Part shown: positions 35,089 through 40,234 of the stretch, one piece after another
Layout of the letters: each line of letters starts with the position of its first letter
Position numbering within the stretch: the stretch's first letter is position 1
NCBI RefSeq assembly: GCF_002399615.1
Contig: NZ_DHDZ01000062.1
Span: 11,474 to 51,707 of the forward strand
Direction: 5' to 3'
Length of the DNA stretch: 40,234 nt
DNA from: Pedobacter sp. UBA4863
GTDB lineage: Bacteria > Bacteroidota > Bacteroidia > Sphingobacteriales > Sphingobacteriaceae
Notes under the pieces: generated by a model
Seen by the model: the letters and a program-made list of their open reading frames with translations, nothing else
Told to the model about the DNA's origin: nothing
The model's database searches: none
Program-made: the position numbers and the translations under genes

Positions 35089-35205
35089 TTAAATTGGTTA
35101 AAAACAGTTAATTGGATTACAAGATACAAAAGAATTTAGTGAATAGTTAATATTTATTAGACAAAAGATCTTATCTTCTGTAGTAAGCTACCAACATTCC
35201 GTTGT

Positions 35206-37206
35206 TTATCCCCCCTGTACCAAATGTTGTAAATCGGGATCATTTTTGATGCGTTCTAATTCTGTTTCAATAATTTGAACAACATCTTTTTTAATTTGGC
35301 GGTAATTGTTTTCAATCTGTTCTTTCATATTATCCTCGCCCTGCTCATCTACAAAAGACAAGATTTGCGGTATTTGCTGATAGGCTTTGGTTTCCGCAGC
35401 TACCTTTTCATTATCTACGACTATTTCAGCGTGAAAAATCTTTTGCTCAATACGCTCATCAAAGTTGTCTGATATGGAACCGACAAACATCCCCTGTGTT
35501 AATGTAGATATTTTGGAAGCTGGGATAAGGCTGTCTAGCTGTGTGGAAATTGACGTTGATGTATCATTTCTATTAATAGAGATACTCTGACGTTTCTGCA
35601 ATACTTTCCCGAAACGTTCCGAAAGGCTTTTTGCTGTTTCTCCAACCACCTGACCACTGAAAATATTACCAACGGTATTCTGAATAACTTTGGCTTCTTT
35701 GTCTCCGTAATCCCTTATCAATTGAGAGAAATCCTGAAAACCCAAACAAACTGCAACTTTATTACTTCTTGCCGTTGCAATAAGGTTATCCAGCCCTCTG
35801 AAATAAATTGTAGGTAACTCATCTATAATAACGGAACTTTTTAATTGCCCTTTCTTATTTATCAATTTTACAATCCTAGAATTGTACAATCCCAAAGCTG
35901 CGGAATAAATATTTTGCCTGTCGGGGTTATTGCCTACGCACAAAATTTTCGGCTCTTTCGGGTTATTGATGTCGAGCGTAAAATCATCGCCTGTCATTAC
36001 CCAATACAATTGGGGGCTAATCATTCTTGATAACGGAATTTTTGCCGATGCTATTTGCCCCTGTAATTGGTCTTGTGCACCACTTTGCCAAGCATCCATA
36101 AAGGGTGATAAATAGTTTTCTAAATCAGGATATGAGGTTAAAATCGTGAACACGTCTGAGTACTTTTTATTCAACAATTCAATAGCGTGTGGGAATGTAC
36201 AATATTTACCGTCCTCATAGATTTTCAAATACCAAATAATGGCAGCTAAAAGAATGATTGGACTTTCCACGAAAAAATCCCCTTGCTTTTGTATCCACGA
36301 CCTGTTGAGGTTTAGCATTATGGTATAAGCCGCTTCGTAAGCATCTGAAATATCCGTCATAAAGTCGGGATTGAGTGGATTGCAACGGTGGCTCTTGCGT
36401 GGATCGTCAAAGTTAATGACGTAAAATTTGGGCTGAACTTTGTACTTATCTCGATGCTTAAGCAAATGATTGTAGGCAATGGTTGAAAGATCGTCAAACT
36501 TGAAATCGTAGATGTACATACTAAAGCCTTTTTCTATCTGTTGCTTGATGTAATTGTTTACGATCGCATACGATTTTCCAGAACCCGGAGTGCCCAACAC
36601 AATGGTTGCCCTGAAAGGATTTACAATGTTTATCCAACCGTTGTTCCATTTTCCTTTGTAGTAAAACTTAGTGGGTAAGTTAACAGAATATTCATTTTCC
36701 ATCAATTTAGTTTCCTGCATAAAGCTTTCGTTTTCCATATTAAAAACGTCATCCATGAGGTTATTTTTCAATAACCTACTTATCCAAACGCCCGCCATCA
36801 TTAACGCAATATAGCCCAACCCGATAGTCAGTATATAAAAAAAAGTTGCGAGTGCAACAGGTAGTTTTAATAATGGCGTATTTAAAAAGAACAAGACAAA
36901 GCCAATTCCCAATGCTAAATAAATTTTGGACCAGGTTATCTTCTCATTCTTTACACCTTTTGTTCCGAGACAGCTTAAAGCCAATAGAACTATGGCAAAT
37001 ACTTTGGTGTAAAAGGTATGTGAAAACAGTCCTGCTGTTCGTTGGAAATTGCCTAATATCTTATTGATTACTTCCAACGTCCAGCCACGTTCTAAAAAGA
37101 AACCGTAACAGAACCAATAAAGGTGCATCAACACCAAAAGAATACTGACTGCCCGCATAAAAGCCATTATCTTGGCAAGTCCTCTTAAATCGTCTTCTCC
37201 CTGCAT
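35206..37206 (-). CDS. mobC: Type IV coupling protein, conjugal transfer protein MobC (VirD4/TraG-like)
   Basis: 666 aa. The N-terminal ~145 residues contain about four hydrophobic segments (e.g. AIVLLALSCLG; IGFVLFFLNTPLLKLPVALA; ILTIGLGYIALMMAGV), placing it in the inner membrane. The ATPase domain has Walker A GTPGSGKS (205-212), YIYDFKFDD shortly after, and Walker B SSVIIDE (457-463). GFQDFSQLIRDYG fits the TraG/VirD4 family. It recruits the relaxase-DNA complex to the conjugation channel and powers DNA transfer. In Bacteroidota ICEs it normally follows mobA and mobB on the same strand; here an opposite-strand nuclease gene separates it from mobB, so it needs its own promoter in the 180-base gap upstream. 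The sequence looks intact and full length. Confidence 0.92.
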   Translation of the reverse strand: MQGEDDLRGLAKIMAFMRAVSILLVLMHLYWFCYGFFLERGWTLEVINKILGNFQRTAGLFSHTFYTKVFAIVLLALSCLGTKGVKNEKITWSKIYLALGIGFVLFFLNTPLLKLPVALATFFYILTIGLGYIALMMAGVWISRLLKNNLMDDVFNMENESFMQETKLMENEYSVNLPTKFYYKGKWNNGWINIVNPFRATIVLGTPGSGKSYAIVNNYIKQQIEKGFSMYIYDFKFDDLSTIAYNHLLKHRDKYKVQPKFYVINFDDPRKSHRCNPLNPDFMTDISDAYEAAYTIMLNLNRSWIQKQGDFFVESPIILLAAIIWYLKIYEDGKYCTFPHAIELLNKKYSDVFTILTSYPDLENYLSPFMDAWQSGAQDQLQGQIASAKIPLSRMISPQLYWVMTGDDFTLDINNPKEPKILCVGNNPDRQNIYSAALGLYNSRIVKLINKKGQLKSSVIIDELPTIYFRGLDNLIATARSNKVAVCLGFQDFSQLIRDYGDKEAKVIQNTVGNIFSGQVVGETAKSLSERFGKVLQKRQSISINRNDTSTSISTQLDSLIPASKISTLTQGMFVGSISDNFDERIEQKIFHAEIVVDNEKVAAETKAYQQIPQILSFVDEQGEDNMKEQIENNYRQIKKDVVQIIETELERIKNDPDLQHLVQGG

Positions 37207-37265
37207 TATTTTAAGTTTTAATGTTCGGGCGTGAATTTAAAAACTCTATGGCGTGGCTAAAAGAA

Positions 37266-37294
37266 TGTGGCAGTCGATGGCGTTTTGTGGCAGT
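37266..37294. repeat. Two 9-base direct repeats at 20-base spacing between mobC and the nuclease gene
   Basis: TGTGGCAGT occurs at 37266-37274 and 37286-37294, in phase by two helical turns, with a GATGGCG between. It lies in the divergent promoter region of mobC and the nuclease gene, a fitting place for an operator. It could instead be a scar of the insertion that brought in the nuclease gene. Confidence 0.35.
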
Positions 37295-37327
37295 GTTTGG
37301 CTTAATTATATAAAGTAATTATGTTGC

Positions 37328-37357
37328 TTGCCCATAAATACAATAATCAGTAATTTG
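37328..37357 (+). promoter_or_regulatory. Weak Bacteroidota-type promoter for the nuclease gene
   Basis: TTG at 37328-37330 is followed after 20 bases by TAATTTG (37351-37357), close to but one base shorter than the TAnnTTTG -7 consensus. It lies about 30 bases before the ATG. The match is imperfect. Confidence 0.3.
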
Positions 37358-37386
37358 TATGACTAATTGCAATTCAAAAAAACAGT

Positions 37387-38766
37387 ATGATCCCAAGAAT
37401 TCCACTTTCGCAGTTCCCAATAAACACAGTAAAGGATATAGATATAGAAAACGCATACAACTGGTTTAAATCTTTTATTTCAGATAAAGATTGGCTAAAA
37501 AGAAAAGACGAAATAGAAAACTATTTGAGTACAATTGTGAAATCCAGCACCCCATTTTCGGAACCTATTAGCGAAGGTACTCTTCTTGTAATACAAAAGG
37601 ATCAGATTGGATGGTATCTATATTTAGTCCATGCTTATTTGTTTGAGCCTCATAAATATGAATATTATCAAGGTGCTAGAATAATTCCAATATTTAAAAG
37701 AGTTGGTATGGATATCAATCTCATTACAAAAATTACGGGAATTAATAAAAAGATGAGGGACTTGTTCAAGAAAAGAAGATCTGAAGCCGATGCAATACTT
37801 TTCGAAATACTTACAGCTCTACTATGGGTAAGAAATGGTTGGGAAGTAGCCATCGTTGAAGAAGGTAAGGGTGCAAAAACTCCTGATTTTGAAGTTTTAA
37901 AAGGTTCAGAAAGATGGCAAGTTGAATGTAAACGTCAAATGAAAACCGCTGATTATACTTATAGAGAAACAAAGAAGCGTCAAATAATGATCTCCCAAAT
38001 CAGTAAGCTATTACTCCAATTTAATATATTGCTTGACATAACATTTCACGTTGAGTTGGTTTCCCTCCCTGACACCTATTTGTTTGATATACTGAATGAA
38101 ATTATACCTAAAACTAAAACTCCATGTAAAATCATTTCAAACGAATTCATTGATATTGACCTTTCATTTGTGGATATAGATTTTATTCAAAACCATTTAA
38201 AACAGTATTTAGTGAAAAATAACTCGCCACAATTATTAGAATTAATAGCTAATAAAGAAGTAGATCATTCTGCGTTTACATCTGGTTTTTTAGGAAATTT
38301 CTATTATGTGGGTGACGGAGAAGCAAACAACCTTTATATTAATGAAATTGTAAAAGCATTTGGTGTACATTGTTATTGCAATTCCAAAAAAGCGCTGAAT
38401 GCGAAAGCCCGTGATGTTAGGAGCCAAATAAACAGTGCAATATCGCAATTTAATCCCGATACCAATTCTATTGTTCATATAGGCATGGAAACTTTTGATG
38501 GTCCTGAAGTTGAAATGGTGAGAACTGAAAAAATCATGAATACAATGTCTAACATAGATCCTGAAAGCAATAAATTGTGTTGGATTTTTTATCACTATTT
38601 TCAATCTTATACAAGATCTTATATGGATTGGTACTTTGATGAAACTGTAAGTACGGCTACATCATTTTTAAATCCTGTGCTTCCAATTAAAAATACGTTT
38701 CTGATTATTCCTGAAGATGATGTTCTAATTGAAAATAACTCTCACTGGAATAAAGATTTACCATAA
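37387..38766 (+). CDS. Probable PD-(D/E)XK nuclease, cargo gene inserted between mobC and mobB
   Basis: 459 aa, no signal peptide. The central segment has the order of a PD-(D/E)XK nuclease fold: a helix with Glu (ADAILFEILTALLWVRNGWE, E140), then TPDFEV (D167), then WQVECKRQ (E180-C-K182). The flanking N-terminal helical domain (ENAYNWFKSF; ISDKDWLKRKDEIENYL) and the C-terminal ~250 residues are unassigned. Restriction-like and anti-phage effectors commonly use this fold; the target is unknown. It is the only plus-strand gene in the right half, and it splits the usual mobA-mobB-mobC operon. It is very AT-rich (a sampled line was 13 GC in 60, against 25 in 60 in mobC). Both features mark it as recently acquired. 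The motif is seen; the defence role is inference. Confidence 0.7.
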   Translation: MIPRIPLSQFPINTVKDIDIENAYNWFKSFISDKDWLKRKDEIENYLSTIVKSSTPFSEPISEGTLLVIQKDQIGWYLYLVHAYLFEPHKYEYYQGARIIPIFKRVGMDINLITKITGINKKMRDLFKKRRSEADAILFEILTALLWVRNGWEVAIVEEGKGAKTPDFEVLKGSERWQVECKRQMKTADYTYRETKKRQIMISQISKLLLQFNILLDITFHVELVSLPDTYLFDILNEIIPKTKTPCKIISNEFIDIDLSFVDIDFIQNHLKQYLVKNNSPQLLELIANKEVDHSAFTSGFLGNFYYVGDGEANNLYINEIVKAFGVHCYCNSKKALNAKARDVRSQINSAISQFNPDTNSIVHIGMETFDGPEVEMVRTEKIMNTMSNIDPESNKLCWIFYHYFQSYTRSYMDWYFDETVSTATSFLNPVLPIKNTFLIIPEDDVLIENNSHWNKDLP

Positions 38767-38822
38767 TCCTTTTAAAGAAGCTATCCCAAGAGATTAATAT
38801 TTTTTGTATAGTTCTTTTATAT

Positions 38823-40103
38823 CTACCTATGTTGTCGTTTTCTTTTCTTCTTCATCTTATTGGCAAAATCCTGTTCTTCGTAATTTTCGCCTTGGGCTTC
38901 GGGCAGTAAGCCGCCCAATGCTTCAATTAAACCGTCTTCGTGTTTGCCCGTGGTTAAGAAGTCGAACAAATGATGTGGTTCTTCCACAGGAAGATCTGCA
39001 TCATTTGATGTGGATATTTTTGGTTGTGATATAGTAGGCTCTTTAATATCTGGTTTGATGTTATTGTTCCAATAATCATTAAAAATATTGGCAGAAAGCT
39101 CTTTCCCTAAGCGTGAACCGTTCCAAACCGCTTTGGAATTGTGGTCTATAAAAGTTATCCCATAAATACGCCCTGCATCATTGCGGCGTACTACTACGTT
39201 AATGCCCTGTTCCCTTAACTGTTTTTTAAAAGCCTGTTCATCACTTGTGGTTTGCAAAGCAATAGTAATGGCGGATTTTAGGGTCTGTTTGGTTGGGGTC
39301 TCTTTCAAAGCGATTTTGCATTTTGCAAAATGCAATTCCAAAGCTGGAAGTCCTGCGCTCTTTCCGAATAACGAAGCCTTGAATGGATGTCCAACTCTTT
39401 CGCCTTTTTCATTTAGTGGAATATATAATAAGCCTTGTTGCATTTTTCCTTGCAATTCGCCCTCAATTTTTTCGGTTGTAATATTGAACAGGGAAAGCAA
39501 GGCATTGTATTCACCTAATGTTTGATATTGGTAGTAATTTGGCAGGTGACGAATAACCGAAGCAATTTGACTTTTTACATCTCCAGCTTGGTAATTCACT
39601 GGACGGAAAACCTTATCATTCTGATTACGCTTTTTTTCCGTCGCGGGTATCAAACTGTATTTTTTTTCTAGCTCACGGCATACAATCATAGACCGCATTT
39701 TCTCGAATTTGTCCGAAATCTTTTTACCCTGTTCATCCACGCAAACCGATACGATGTGTATGTGGCTGCGGTCAATATCGGTATGTTTGAACACTACAAA
39801 AGGCTGTTCACTATAACCCATTTCCTTCATATACAGTTCTGCTATTTCCCTAAACTTATTATCGCTTACTTTGTCATTAGGGTCAGGATTGAGTGAAATA
39901 TGCAAGGTGTGTTTCTCGGTATTGCGGTTCGCTATCAGGTAAGGAGCAAAAGACTGGGCTAATTGGGCAACGGAATAATGACCGCTTGCGGTTTCAATCA
40001 TTTTATTGGCTAATAAAATCTGCCCATTTTCATTTTCCACTTTAAGCTGATTGTATGCCAATGCCCCGTATAAATTTGCGCTTCTTCCGATTTTTGCTAT
40101 CAT
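38823..40103 (-). CDS. mobB: Relaxase, conjugal transfer protein MobB
   Basis: 426 aa. The N-terminal relaxase domain has LYGALAYNQLK (candidate catalytic Tyr12 or Tyr17), HTLHISLNP (65-73) and the metal-binding motif HTDIDRSHIHIVS with H107, H114 and H116. It nicks oriT, stays bound to the 5' strand end and is carried into the recipient. The C-terminal third is charged, ending in the basic KKKRKRQHR, suited to DNA or coupling-protein contact. Its start follows the mobA stop by two bases, so MobA and MobB are co-translated. The convergent nuclease gene ends 56 bases away and no strong terminator is visible between them. Confidence 0.93.
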   Translation of the reverse strand: MIAKIGRSANLYGALAYNQLKVENENGQILLANKMIETASGHYSVAQLAQSFAPYLIANRNTEKHTLHISLNPDPNDKVSDNKFREIAELYMKEMGYSEQPFVVFKHTDIDRSHIHIVSVCVDEQGKKISDKFEKMRSMIVCRELEKKYSLIPATEKKRNQNDKVFRPVNYQAGDVKSQIASVIRHLPNYYQYQTLGEYNALLSLFNITTEKIEGELQGKMQQGLLYIPLNEKGERVGHPFKASLFGKSAGLPALELHFAKCKIALKETPTKQTLKSAITIALQTTSDEQAFKKQLREQGINVVVRRNDAGRIYGITFIDHNSKAVWNGSRLGKELSANIFNDYWNNNIKPDIKEPTISQPKISTSNDADLPVEEPHHLFDFLTTGKHEDGLIEALGGLLPEAQGENYEEQDFANKMKKKRKRQHR

Positions 40104-40105
40104 TT

Positions 40106-40234
40106 TTACTGCTGTTTTTTCAGGTGTTTGGCTTCAAACTCCTCGGTTAGCTGAATAATTTCTTGACATACCATCGCCATTTCAGCCGTTTGTTTTTCCA
40201 GTTTATAAAGAAACGCTGCGGCTTTTTTCTCGGA
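40106..40234 (-). CDS. mobA: Conjugal transfer protein MobA, C-terminal part (cut by window)
   Basis: Forty-two codons plus stop run off the right edge: SEKKAAAFLYKLEKQTAEMA, then MVCQEIIQLTEEFEAKHLKK and QQ. The helical, charged tail is typical of small relaxosome proteins encoded just before mobB. The two-base gap to the mobB start supports the assignment; the DNA-binding part is outside the window. Confidence 0.75.
   Translation of the reverse strand, partial: SEKKAAAFLYKLEKQTAEMAMVCQEIIQLTEEFEAKHLKKQQ

Noticed and set aside
35089..35205. Cargo promoter in front of the A gene
   Set aside because: No exact TAnnTTTG box with a suitably spaced TTG on the minus strand; near matches had wrong spacing.
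38767..38822. Bidirectional terminator between the nuclease gene and mobB
   Set aside because: Only AT-rich sequence; no stem of useful length followed by a T run was found.
1..40234. CRISPR array, tRNA or rRNA genes, ICE attachment sites
   Set aside because: No regularly spaced repeats, no cloverleaf or rRNA-like sequence and no integrase were seen; the ICE ends are outside the window.

Overview
The window looks like part of an integrative conjugative element (CTn/ICE) of a Bacteroidota bacterium. It carries a very large, unusual cargo block and has been hit by an insertion sequence. The Bacteroidota assignment rests on four things: the mobA-mobB-mobC type mobilization genes at the right end, the C-terminal part of a large methylase/helicase-like protein of the kind carried by Bacteroidota conjugative transposons at the left end, generally AT-rich DNA, and few Shine-Dalgarno-like sites. 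A Sphingobacteriaceae or Flavobacteriia host is a guess from overall style only.

Layout from left to right. (1) 1-837, plus strand: 3' end of the large ICE gene. (2) 851-2180: a complete IS256-family element with 24-base imperfect inverted repeats and an 8-bp target duplication (ATGTTCAC). Its transposase is broken by a single-base frameshift. A 21-bp hairpin ends exactly at the transposase start codon. (3) 2181-2525: ambiguous short frames. (4) 2526-35088, all minus strand: about 32.5 kb of cargo. In transcription order it starts with a tandemly duplicated three-gene module (A-B-C, then A'-B'-C'; 35088-31528 and 31374-28062) of phage-tail-like/LamG-like and beta-helix-like proteins. Next comes a tightly packed run from 27821 to 5616: an Ig-like protein, a secreted protein, two unknown proteins, a lipoprotein, two giant beta-rich proteins (about 2119 and 1646 aa) and a 1391-aa tail-fibre-like protein. 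It ends with a small 69-aa gene, a decayed remnant of a second copy of the 1646-aa gene, a second tail-fibre-like protein (571 aa) and a third A-type protein. (5) 35206-40234: mobC (VirD4/TraG-like coupling protein), an inserted plus-strand gene with a PD-(D/E)XK nuclease signature, mobB (relaxase) and the 3' end of mobA.

The mobilization genes explain transfer: MobA and MobB bind and nick oriT, and MobC couples the relaxosome to the secretion channel. The cargo is the puzzling part. Its proteins resemble the fibre and receptor-binding parts of phage tails, yet I see no capsid, portal, terminase, tail tube, sheath, tape measure or lysis gene. Most of the large proteins also lack a signal peptide, while two neighbours (a lipoprotein and a small exported protein) have one. 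Repeated duplication with conserved ends and diverged centres, shared N-termini between fibre paralogues and a fossil of a giant gene suggest a modular system that is being diversified. The natural candidate for an undescribed system is this block: either a domesticated tail-fibre/adhesin assembly or a fragment of a particle whose core lies outside the window.
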